In this document: positions 1-9,206 of the stretch, piece after piece | Layout of the letters: every line of letters starts with the position of its first letter | Position numbering within the stretch: position 1 is the stretch's first letter | Assembly (NCBI GenBank): GCA_003665825.1 | Contig: QPFY01000013.1 | Span: 930,001 to 994,000 of the forward strand | Length of the DNA: 64,000 bases | Direction of reading: 5' to 3' | From: Microbotryum silenes-acaulis | Lineage: Eukaryota > Basidiomycota > Microbotryomycetes > Microbotryales > Microbotryaceae | Program-made: the position numbers and the translations under genes | Notes under the pieces: model-generated | Database searches by the model: none | What the model was told of the DNA's origin: nothing | What the model saw: only the letters and a program-made list of their open reading frames with translations

Positions 1-498
1 CTTCGCATCTTGAATCCCAACCAACTTTCTCCAATTCGAGAAATGCAACAAAGGCAACCCAGTCAAATGACCACCATTCCTCGTCGTCGCACCGGAAGCG
101 AAATCTCTAGCTTCTAGTACGATCACTTCGCGCGGCGTGCTTCTGATACTAATACTACTACCGACCTCAACATCGCTTCGTCTTATTCGCGACCTGGCAC
201 CAGCATTGGGACGTCGACGTCGTTCCAAAACACCTTCCACGACACCTAGTAAGGCCCAAAGACCAGTCATTCCCGAGCCTACGATCACTACCTCCGCTTT
301 AGACGGTAGGGTTGTCACCTCGGCTTTGTGGTGTTGGAAAGGGGAAGTAAACTTATCGGACCAGTACGTGGGTAGCGGGTGGGGATGTGGGGGCTCGCAA
401 GGTGGGAGATGAGAGGGGAGAGTCGAACGGTCGTGATCGGTTAGAGTGCAGGTCAGAGTGGACGCCGAGTTGGAGTTGGCGAAGGTCGAGTTGGCCAT
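1..498 (-). CDS. FAD-dependent oxidoreductase (DAO family), N-terminal part
   Basis: An uninterrupted 166-codon frame runs from an ATG at 498 to the left edge, so the gene is incomplete at its 3' end. After about 60 polar residues comes a Rossmann FAD-binding start, VIVGSGMTGLW, at about residues 70-80. A second dinucleotide-fold strand, VIVLEARDFASGATTRNGGH, follows at about residues 125-145. The glycine motif and the ARDFASGATTRNGGH-type segment are typical of DadA/amino-acid-oxidase-like fungal flavoenzymes, which oxidise an amine or imino-acid substrate with FAD. The substrate cannot be told from this part. The region between the two strands (about residues 86-120) is longer and more basic than usual. 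It lies in tandem with the carboxypeptidase-like gene upstream, so 499-828 should carry its promoter. Confidence 0.85.
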   Translation of the reverse strand, partial: MANSTFANSNSASTLTCTLTDHDRSTLPSHLPPCEPPHPHPLPTYWSDKFTSPFQHHKAEVTTLPSKAEVVIVGSGMTGLWALLGVVEGVLERRRRPNAGARSRIRRSDVEVGSSISIRSTPREVIVLEARDFASGATTRNGGHLTGLPLLHFSNWRKLVGIQDAK

Positions 499-828
499 CG
501 TGCTCGGCTCGGATGGAGGAGAGGGCGGGAGGAGGCGGAGAGAGATGATGCGCCCGAGGCGCGAAGCTCCGTCCCTCGCTGAGCTGTCGATAACGACTGA
601 TAACGATCAACCTCGGCTGGAAGCAAAGGGGCGATCTCGGATTCTCGGGCCCGAGACGCCGTGCGGGGAGAACATGGTAAATCTGTCGAACAAACCCTGA
701 ACAGCAAAGGGCGAAATATGAAACGAAGAATTTGCACCGAGGAGGTCAATCACCCCAAACTCTGGCTTCCGTATCTCTTGCATCACACCCTATGAAGCGA
801 ACGAACCGGCTACATACAATTCACGGTC
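499..828. other. Intergenic, tandem genes
   Basis: 330 bases between the stop of the M28 peptidase gene and the start of the FAD oxidoreductase, both on the minus strand. It must hold the 3' end of the first and the promoter of the second. No TATA box or other convincing motif was seen; the reading frames in it are shadows. Confidence 0.5.
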
Positions 829-3821
829 CTACAGAAGGGACGTCTCCCTCAACCTCCTTGCAAGCTTACCAAACACCACCTTCAACCTCCTCGCCTCCTC
901 GACTGCGCCTTGCAAGTCCTCGTCCAACGTAATCGCCTCCGTCAACCCTGGCAAGGTCGTCGCCCCATACCCCAGATGCCTTCCCGGAGCAACCACAAGG
1001 TTCTTATACCATTCCCTGCCCTTCAAACCCTGATCATCCAAGAACCCTTGTTCGAACGTCCGGCGTCGGGTATTGATGCTCTTGACCCTTCGCTCCAGAT
1101 CGCGCAGCACCGAGCTTTCCATGACGAACATCCCCTCCACCACGTGTAGATCGTCCTCGACCTCCCTCGTCTCCTCTTCCAACTCCTCAGCCGCACGTTG
1201 GACCTCTTCAATCGCGTCCCCCACCTCCTTTATCGCATCCATCAACGCCTCCCTATCCCCTTGCACCCCTTCCGGAACACTCGGAACCTTTTTCAAATAC
1301 CTCTCCAACTCCCTCGCATAACTCAGCACATCAATCCCATTCAAGACCCTCTCCTCACTCAACCTCAACGCGACCAGTCCCAAAACTTTCGCGATAGCAA
1401 CATGGCGTTCGAAAGAAGGGTCTCCGAAATGGTCCATCCAATAGGCCGAGTCGTACGATGAGTGGTAGTGATACACCGGGTCGGAAGGCAGGGCCGAGTA
1501 CCCTGTATCCCAGGATGCGATGCCAAGGTGTTGGAGGAATACGGTGAAGTCTGTGGGATTTCGTTTGGTGCCGATCAGATACATCCTTTCAGAGGACGGT
1601 GGTCAACTGAGCACAATGCACACGACTCACCCGAGCCCGAACCGAGCGCTTCCACAACCTCGGCCCCCTGTCCCTTCATGACACCCGCCTTCTTCCTCTC
1701 CTCCAACCCCTGCATCAACGTCGTTCCCTCCCTCTCTGCCGTCGGATCCAACACCCTCCTCGACATCTCCTGTATGACCTTCCCCAAACTAGGCGACGCC
1801 CTGATCCCGTACCCCGTCCCGGTCGTACTGATATCGACATTCAGATAAGCCACAACCCGCTTCTGGATGAACTGCGGGTAATCCTCGCCAAACTCGGTCG
1901 ATCCGATGAGGCCGTATTCCTCCGCGTCCCAACTGGCGATCAAAATACTACGACGCGGCTTCCACCCCTTCTTCAACAAATCCCCAAAGCCCTTGACGAC
2001 TTCGACGACGCTCGCTGTTCCGGAGGTGGGATCACCGGCTCCGAACGTCCACGCATCGCGGTGATTCCCAATCACGATGACCTCCTCCTCGACTTGGCAA
2101 CCGGGGATGAGCGCGTACGTGTTCCAAATCTTGTTGATGCCGCCTTCCATGATGTTGATCAACTCGACCTCGTTCTCGCCAGGTCCGGACCAATACTCGA
2201 CGCCGCGGTACCTCAGCCCACCTTCCTTCCACCCCGTTCCCTCCTCCCGATCCTCATTCTTCCATCCCTTGCCGTTCAAACTTTTCAAAAGCGGAATCGC
2301 ATCCTCATAACTGATCGGCAACGAAGGGATCGAAGGGATGTTCAAACTCGCGTAATCGTCATGATCCAAGCGAGTCGCGTTCTCGTACGCCGGAAGGCCA
2401 GGGGTCAACGGATCGCCCGGATAGATCGATAAGAATTGAACCGAGCCTCTTTGGACCGAGGAAGGTTGTCTCGCCGGTCCGTGCGGGAAAGCCTTGACCC
2501 CCTTTTCGAAGGTTTGATCAAAGTCGGTCACCGGATCCGAATAGATCAACAAGCCGACCGCTCCGTACTCGGCCGCGACTTGCGCCTTGAGCCCTCGAAA
2601 CGAACCCGAGTATTGCGCGATCACGATCTTGCCTTTGAAATCAATCCCGCGCGCGTGCATGGCTTTGAACTCGGCGTGGGTTCCTCGACCGACGTAGACG
2701 AGTTGGCCTTTGGCCGTACCATTCTTGGAAAAACCATGGAAGGGTGGAGGTCCTTGACCGGAGGTCGGATCCTCGGGGAGTATATCCTCCTTGAGCGAAG
2801 CGACGAAGCAGGGTTTGACCTCGTTGGGTCGAGTCATCGTCAGGGCTTGTCGAACAGGGTAGTTGAGTAACGGGTGATAGGTATCGACCCAGACCCTCGG
2901 GCGAACAGCACGCATTTCGTTCCTGTTGATCGCCAAGTCGATCCCATACCGACCTAACAAGGTCTGAAACCAACTCTTCTTCTTCGACCTCTGTTCGTTC
3001 TCGAACTTCGGCGTTCCATACAGGGCGTTTCGACTCTCCGAACTACCGGATTCAAAGACGTGCGCTTCGGGATCAGAGAGGGGTAGGGCAAGTCCCTGCT
3101 CGAATTGGGCCTTGACGCGTAGGGCGGAGCGACGATCGGCGGGTGTACCGGCGATGTGAGTTTCAAAGGTGTATCTGTTTCAAAAGTGGTGGTTAGAGTC
3201 AGCATGTACGTGGCACTACAATATCGACTGCAGCCAAGCGCGCGCGCCTTCCCTCCCGTCTCCGTCTAGACGGAATATGTGCCCCGGGGCTCTCGTGCGG
3301 GGAACGGCCTCTGACGGAGCACGTGATCGGGGACATCGGCGATCGACTTACGAATGCGACGTATTTCTCGCCGACTCGGCGTCCGGGATATTCAAAAAAA
3401 CCTCTTCCAAGCTTTTCGTGGTGCCCGCCAACACTTGCTCGTTGCGAGCTCCAGGGCGCCTGATGATCCAATTGAACCCATCGCTGCCGATGGCGTGACC
3501 GCCTTCGGGCGGGATCGTGGAAGCGGGGAGGAACCATGTTCTGAGGTCAGGACCAATGGGATGCGTCGCGAGCACGACGACGAGGATCAAGAGCGCCAAT
3601 CTCCGAGCCCATGCCCTACGCTGCGAGGAAGCGGTTGAGGAGGTGGCAGGGAGCAATTGATGACGGAGTGGGGCCGCACGCGCTGCGGGGAAGAACCTCG
3701 TGGTCGGATCGAGAGCGTTCGAGCCGGAGCCGGCCTTCGTCGTCGCGGGCCAGGGGAGGCTGTAGTCGACGGTAGACTTGGGCTCGGGTGGAGTGTCGTG
3801 GGCCGTGGGTGGAGTGGCCAT
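829..3821 (-). CDS. Glutamate carboxypeptidase II / transferrin receptor-like M28 protein
   Basis: Three exons (3821-3352, 3174-1631, 1550-829) give 911 aa. Introns are 177 nt (3351-3175) and 80 nt (1630-1551). The second junction gives GSGSDFTVFLQHLGIAS, as in the family. A signal-anchor helix (LALLILVVVLAT, about residues 75-90) predicts a type II membrane protein. The protease-associated domain precedes an M28 zinc-peptidase domain with all ligands visible: NHRDAW (His), GDPTSG (bridging Asp), WDAEEYG (catalytic Glu plus ligand), LNVDIS (Asp), and a late His in PVYHYHSSYD. A helical C-terminal dimerisation domain follows. All metal ligands are kept, so an active peptidase is expected. In fungi such proteins are vacuolar or surface enzymes cleaving C-terminal acidic residues; the substrate is inferred, not seen. 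Confidence 0.92.
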
Positions 3822-4126
3822 GATGAAGTAGGTGTGGGTGCCCTGCGGCTGAGGCAGTGGGTGAGGCGGAAGCAAGGAAGAGCGCCTCAGACTGACGAGA
3901 CGGGTAAGAGGCGGGTACCGGGTAAGGACAGGCGCGCACGTAGGCGCAAAGGAGATAGCGTCCACTTCGGCCGAGCTGCCGAGCTTACCATCACTTACTG
4001 GCGCCCGAGAGGTTGTGCTCGACCCGAGTCGCTGCAAGACGACATGTCGGTGCGACAAAATTTATCTGTACTACATGAACCCCTTCGAACAAAGCTACAC
4101 TAGACTACTGACACACCTCCTCTCCC
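3822..4126. other. Intergenic, tandem genes
   Basis: 305 bases between the RTT109 stop and the start of the M28 peptidase gene on the same strand. It should contain the peptidase promoter. Nothing distinctive was recognised. Confidence 0.5.
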
Positions 4127-5902
4127 TTATTCAACCGTCGTCGGCACCGTCGGATTTCCAACGACGACCTTCTTCTTCTTCCTCGGCGCCAACATGTTGA
4201 TCACCACCGGCGCTTGAGCCTGTTCCTCCAGAGCCCTCTTCTGACCCACCGCCATTTCCGGATTCTTCACCTCCACCACCCGCTTGACGTATTTTTCGTA
4301 CTTCTTCCGTGTCCGCTCGCTATCCCTCAGAGCAGAATCTTCGTCCTCCGCATCCTCTCCCTTCGAGACAGCCCCTCCGGCCACGGTCGCACCAACCAAT
4401 CTCTCGACATCCTCATCCCATTTTCTTACGCTCGCTACCATCTTGCCCGTCTCGGGCGCGAGGCCAATCTCTTCGGCATAATCGACGTTGTGGAATTGGC
4501 TCCACAGCTTGATGAAGGTCGCGTGCGGTAGGGCCATGTCTTCCTTCTTGAGGCGGCGCGTCGTTGACAAAGTCGTAGTAGTAGACGCAGTTGGATTCAA
4601 GGCTGATGCCGTCGTGGTCGCGATAAGATCCTCTCCGTCAATCTTGCCGTCGACCTCTTCCGTCTCAACCTCCTCTTGCGGTGCCTGATTCCCCTCCGAC
4701 TCTGTCTCCACCTCCGGACCGTCCTCCCCATTCGCCAAACAAAAGAAGCCCGTCAACACCCCACTACAACACTCTTGTCTCCAGCCCATCCTTTCCCACC
4801 ACTCCTCCATACCCCCCATGACCCCTTCCCTCAACCTCGCCCTCTCCCTCTCCCGTTCCCTTTCAATCCCCTCGGCCTGACTTTTCGCCAAAGCGACGGA
4901 AGCGAACGTCGCTGAACCCAAGGAAGTCATGACGTCGTCGTAATCGTTCTCGTTCCCGCTTGGTGCGATCGTCGATGAAGTGAGCGAGTGGAAGAAGCGC
5001 GCTTTGGGATCGTCGGGGAAGCAGGGGATATGGTCCCAAAAGGCGATCTCCCCTGCATCGGTGACTTGGGTCGTTGATCTCGAAAGAGGATGTAAAGGCG
5101 ACGACAACGTGCGGTAGGGATGTCCATAAATCCAATTCGTTCCTCCTTCCGCGTCGGCCGGATCGGGAACATAAGGTAACGATTCGAGCCTCGACATTCC
5201 GGGTACGAGGTACCACATCCCGACCTTTCCTCTCTTTCTCCCTTGCTCCGTTTTGCCCACCTTCTTCACCGCCTTCCCTAAAGTCGCTTTCCACCACCTA
5301 ACCAAACCTTTGTCATCCAACACCTTCTTCTTCTCATTCTCCTTACTACCGGGGAACAAATACTGTCCATGACTCTTTGCGAACGTGAAAACCCTACACC
5401 TCCTCATCGCCTGAAACGGGAATTTGAGCACATATTCGACGAACGAAGAGACGATTATCTTCGTAGGTGTGTAAGCCGTGGGTGCTAAACCTGAAGTATC
5501 GATCTTGGAGATGTAAACCAATAAAGTCGAAGTCGAAGGGATTGTATAGATGAAAGCCTCCAAACCCATAACGGGGAGAAAATCCTTCTCCCCTTGATCG
5601 CCGACCTCTACCCCTCTCTTCTCCGAAAGGACGATAAGGAGTTCTTGTTGAAAGACCTTGCACGAATGGACGTTCAAAGCCCAGGGGAAGAGCGCGTGCG
5701 AGCGACGGGGTTGGGAACGGACGACGTGGATCGTGTACGAGTGCACGCCGGGGAAAGAGGAGGAGAGGAGCGAGGTGGTGAGGTGGTCGAGTAGACTTGG
5801 GGTGATTTTTGAGGTGGTGGTAGGGGTTGTTGCGTTGGTAGTCGCGGTACCCGGTTCGGTGGACGCAGCAGCGGATGCGCTTGCGGAAGTGGGGTTCATC
5901 AT
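4127..5902 (-). CDS. RTT109: Histone acetyltransferase Rtt109
   Basis: A single uninterrupted 591-aa frame, notable because almost every neighbour is spliced. Fungal-specific Rtt109 signatures are present in order: an N-terminal HxxFPWAL segment, the block GQYLFPGSKENEKKKVL followed by RWW, and the catalytic-loop block PCFPDDPKARFFH (about residue 295). The lysine-rich C-terminal tail carries INMLAPRKKKK, as in yeast Rtt109. The enzyme acetylates H3 Lys56 (and H3 Lys9/27 with Vps75) on new histones during S phase with Asf1, supporting replication-coupled nucleosome assembly and genome stability. The tandem acidic pair in the PDDP loop is kept. An acidic, low-complexity insert of about 100 residues sits before the last conserved segment and makes the protein longer than yeast Rtt109. 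Two adjacent ATG codons start the frame; the first is used here. Confidence 0.93.
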   Translation of the reverse strand: MMNPTSASASAAASTEPGTATTNATTPTTTSKITPSLLDHLTTSLLSSSFPGVHSYTIHVVRSQPRRSHALFPWALNVHSCKVFQQELLIVLSEKRGVEVGDQGEKDFLPVMGLEAFIYTIPSTSTLLVYISKIDTSGLAPTAYTPTKIIVSSFVEYVLKFPFQAMRRCRVFTFAKSHGQYLFPGSKENEKKKVLDDKGLVRWWKATLGKAVKKVGKTEQGRKRGKVGMWYLVPGMSRLESLPYVPDPADAEGGTNWIYGHPYRTLSSPLHPLSRSTTQVTDAGEIAFWDHIPCFPDDPKARFFHSLTSSTIAPSGNENDYDDVMTSLGSATFASVALAKSQAEGIERERERERARLREGVMGGMEEWWERMGWRQECCSGVLTGFFCLANGEDGPEVETESEGNQAPQEEVETEEVDGKIDGEDLIATTTASALNPTASTTTTLSTTRRLKKEDMALPHATFIKLWSQFHNVDYAEEIGLAPETGKMVASVRKWDEDVERLVGATVAGGAVSKGEDAEDEDSALRDSERTRKKYEKYVKRVVEVKNPEMAVGQKRALEEQAQAPVVINMLAPRKKKKVVVGNPTVPTTVE

Positions 5903-6652
5903 CCTCGACGCGTTCGAGGCTGTTCCGCGGGCGAAACGCAGAGTTGTCAGCTCGATACAGCAGCAGCAAGATAGGCGGATCCAATAGAATCACCTTTCTA
6001 GATGTCTAAAGCAACACGCAGGCAAGCGTGTAGGCGGAGAGAGCTTGCGGGAGGCGGATTCGGCGGTATGGAGCTGGGACGCGTCGCAACGTGACGAGAC
6101 GGGACGAAGAAGCCCAAGAGTTTGGATCGCCGTTTGGGCTTTCATTAATTAGCGTCGACCCGCCTGTGTCACTCCACCTCAATTTCTATCCGCACGAGCT
6201 CTCTCATAGTTCGACCATTGGAAATATGTTCCACACCATCAATTGCAATTTTGGTATTATTTTTTGCTAGTCTAACGTCGATCTCGCGTTTTCAGGCACC
6301 TCAGCGGCGCTTACTAGGCCACCCAGACCCCGCAAGTGAATACGCGCCTCCACAAAGAAGCTTGTGCCCTCGGCGGCGGCGAGTAGTGACTCCTCCGACT
6401 GAGTCGGAGTCGATCGAGTGGATGTCCAACTTTTCCCCTGAGTGGAACACGACCTGGCAGCTTCTATCCGCCTGGGTGTCACAAAAGACGCTAGACATGA
6501 GATTGCCTGCGGTGAGGAAAAGGGTAACCGGGCATCGGACGGCGGCGTGCTCCGCGCAGTGCATCAGCGACGTGATCGATCAAACGAGCGCCGAGCCAAG
6601 TTCCCCCTCTCGATCGGTTCTGCTCCTTCTCTCACTCCACCAACCCACAACA
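5903..6652. promoter_or_regulatory. Divergent promoter region RTT109 / GAL7
   Basis: 750 bases separate the divergent starts of RTT109 (-) and GAL7 (+), so both promoters must lie here. A short AT-rich stretch (6142-6151) is the only compositional departure noted. No UAS resembling the yeast Gal4 site (CGG-N11-CCG) was picked out by eye, though this was not searched exhaustively. Confidence 0.45.
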
Positions 6653-8761
6653 ATGTCAACGACGACCTCTGACCCCGAGGCGGTCTCTTTCGACCGTTCG
6701 TCGCACTCGCACCGCCGATTCAACCCTCTGACACGTACATGGGTGCTTTGTTCGCGTGAGTAGCTATAGCTTCTACGCGACCACCCCGGATGTTGGCGTT
6801 GGCTACGAATAACTTGATCGATGCCGGAGCCCAAGATGGCCCTGATCCACCGGCTGAGACGCGCTTGAGTGGTGTCGAGACATGGATCAGAGAATTTGTG
6901 TTTGTGTCCAAGGCTTCGCGGCTTCGCGGCTTCGCGGCTTCGCGGCTTCGCGGCTTCGCGGCTTCGAGGAAGACGGACTCTTCGTCTGCGCTGAACGGGT
7001 CTCTGTAGAACCCATCGCGCTGAGCGGCGGTCTTCCGGGTCCGCACGTGGTCATCTCCCTTCGGCGACGTTCACCGTAGTATCGAGCTCGACGGCTTGCA
7101 CACAAGCACGTGTGATCGTCAAGTTCCACCAGACACAACCTATCCGTTGTACATGGTCTCTCTCTCCGGCTGCCCTGAATCGGACGTGTCCCACCTCAGA
7201 CCTCGAGGGCACGGTCGACGCTCCCCCACCTCAGATCCCCACCTACCTCGCTCCCCGCGCTGACACCCTCACTCTTCCCCTCCCCCTCCCATCATTCCCA
7301 GCCCATCGTACCAAGCGACCTTGGCAAGGTGCAGTTGAACCACCCCAACTCGACTCTCGTCCGGCCTACGACCCCAAGTGTTACCTTTGCCCCGGCAACG
7401 AGCGAGCGGGTGGAGTCAGGACGGAGAAGTACGAGGGGACTTTTATCTTTGAGGTGCGTTCAACTCTCGGGAAACCTCGGTTCCTACAACTTGTCTGACT
7501 CGGATAATGTTCCCCCACTTCACGTGCACTAGAACGACTTCGCTGCCCTTGTAGAAGACTCCGTCCTCCCGCCCCCACCGATCCCAGAAGTCGACGAAAG
7601 TGTCAATTTCCTCTTTCGCCAAGAATCCGCAAGAGGCAAATGCCACGTCATATGTTTCTCACCCCGTCATGACTTGACCGTCGCGGAGATGAAAGATCAA
7701 GAGATCGAAGGCGTCATCGGGGCTTGGTACGTCGATCCCTCCACTTGTCAACTTTTTTAAAAGTCGACCCCGAGCCTAATCCTTCGCGGACACGAATGTT
7801 CGTACAGGACCAAGTTGTACAAGGATGTTTCGAAAGAGTACCCTTGGATCAAGTACATCCAGATGTGAGTTACGAACGTGCCCTCCCGTGATGAGTGGCG
7901 CACCAGCTCATGGGTGGGTTGATCCTCGTGCCCATAGCTTTGAGAACAAGGGCTCGATGATGGGCTGCTCGAACCCCCATCCGCATGGACAGGTAAGACT
8001 CCTACACCACGTCCGAAAAGTTGCGAGAACTCTAACCTCGTTTCCTCCTGTCCGTAGTCCTGGTCTCTCTCCTACATCCCCACAATACCTTCCCAAATCC
8101 TCGAATCCCAACTCGCCTTTGCTTCCTCCCCAAAACCCTCCAACTCCCTCGCCCCTCTCTCGCAAAATGGTACTCCAAATCTCCTCCTCACCTACGTGAC
8201 TCAAGAACTTGCTTTCTACGCTGAGAACCCGGAGGAAAGTCGTGTGATTTTCAAGGGCGAAGATTTCGTTGCGTTGGTTCCGTTTTGGGCAGGGTGGCCA
8301 TTCGAGGCGATGATTCTGCCTTACAAGTGAGCCGTCTCCCACTAAAACTGAAGATCCCTGCGCTTGACGTTCACCCGAAGAAGACTGACGAACGACCATT
8401 TTTTCGTCCTACCAGACGCCAAATCGCTTCCCTCTCCCATCTCACCCCCTCCGAAATTTCCGACCTCGCCACCTCGATAGGCCACCTCACGCGCCGCTTC
8501 GACAACCTCTTCTCCACTTCCTTCGCCTATTCCATGGGCGTCTACCAAACCCCAACTGACAACTCGACGAATTCGTCCGCCTACCTATCCACGACTCAAC
8601 TACACCTCCTCTTCCTACCCCCCTTATTGAGGTCCGCAAGTGTGCGCAAGTTTTTGGTCGGCTTCGAATTGATAGCCGAGACTCAACGGGATATCACGCC
8701 TGAACAAGCGGCGGCGAGGTTGAGGGGTGTGGAAGGGGGAACGCATTACAAGTTGTGGTGA
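6653..8761 (+). CDS. GAL7: Galactose-1-phosphate uridylyltransferase
   Basis: Seven exons (6653-6755, 7302-7453, 7533-7726, 7808-7864, 7938-7992, 8058-8326, 8416-8761) give 391 aa, the normal size. Joined motifs are continuous across every junction: [20 protein letters not shown] over intron 1, the CYLCPGN zinc site, the [19 protein letters not shown] run over intron 4, and NPHPHGQ with the nucleotidylated HPH active site at the end of exon 5. The enzyme transfers UMP between UDP-glucose and galactose-1-phosphate in the Leloir pathway in the cytosol. Intron 1 is 546 nt, about five to ten times the others, and carries an 8-bp tandem repeat. No GAL1 or GAL10 neighbour is present, so there is no GAL cluster here. 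Introns 2-6 are 65-89 nt with GT-AG ends. Confidence 0.95.
6912..6966 (+). repeat. 8-bp tandem repeat (ggcttcgc)n inside GAL7 intron 1
   Basis: Six perfect copies of ggcttcgc followed by a copy with one changed base (ggcttcga). The array is entirely within the long first intron of GAL7, so length changes would not alter the protein directly. The unit is GC-rich and self-complementary in part. Confidence 0.95.
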
Positions 8762-9206
8762 GGGGATAAAAGGTTTAGTCGGATGAGCAGCTTTGGAAGA
8801 GAACTTGGGTTTGTGAACTGGGTTGTGAGCTCGGTAATTAAATCACTTTATTTGGAATTGGCTGAAACAAAGAAAGAACAATGCTTCGAAAAGCGAGGGA
8901 AAAGAAGGCAACATGATCAACGGAGGATCTCTCGAGAAACACAAAAACTAAACAGAAAGGAAACTGTCGATGGGTGTAGGTGGTGATTAAAGTAAGGTGA
9001 GAGGGGGTGAAGCAACGTAAAAGCAAAAGCGGCCCGAAGGTCTTCTGAGGAGGGGAGGGTTCTCGAAGACGGGAACCGTATATCAAGCGAAGAAAGGGGA
9101 GGAAGAGGACTGGGCAATTCTAGCTACACGAATTGGGAGATCACACACGCACATATAGAGTCACACACACACAGAGACGGAACCACATCAAAGCAAACCC
9201 CCACTT
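8762..9206. other. Convergent 3' region GAL7 / Myb-C2H2 factor
   Basis: 445 bases between two converging stops, so it should hold both polyadenylation regions. It includes a short CA-rich run (about 9141-9173). No coding frame is convincing. Confidence 0.5.

Noticed and set aside
5903..8761. A GAL gene cluster around GAL7
   Set aside because: Neighbours are RTT109 and a zinc-finger factor; no galactokinase or epimerase sequence is present.
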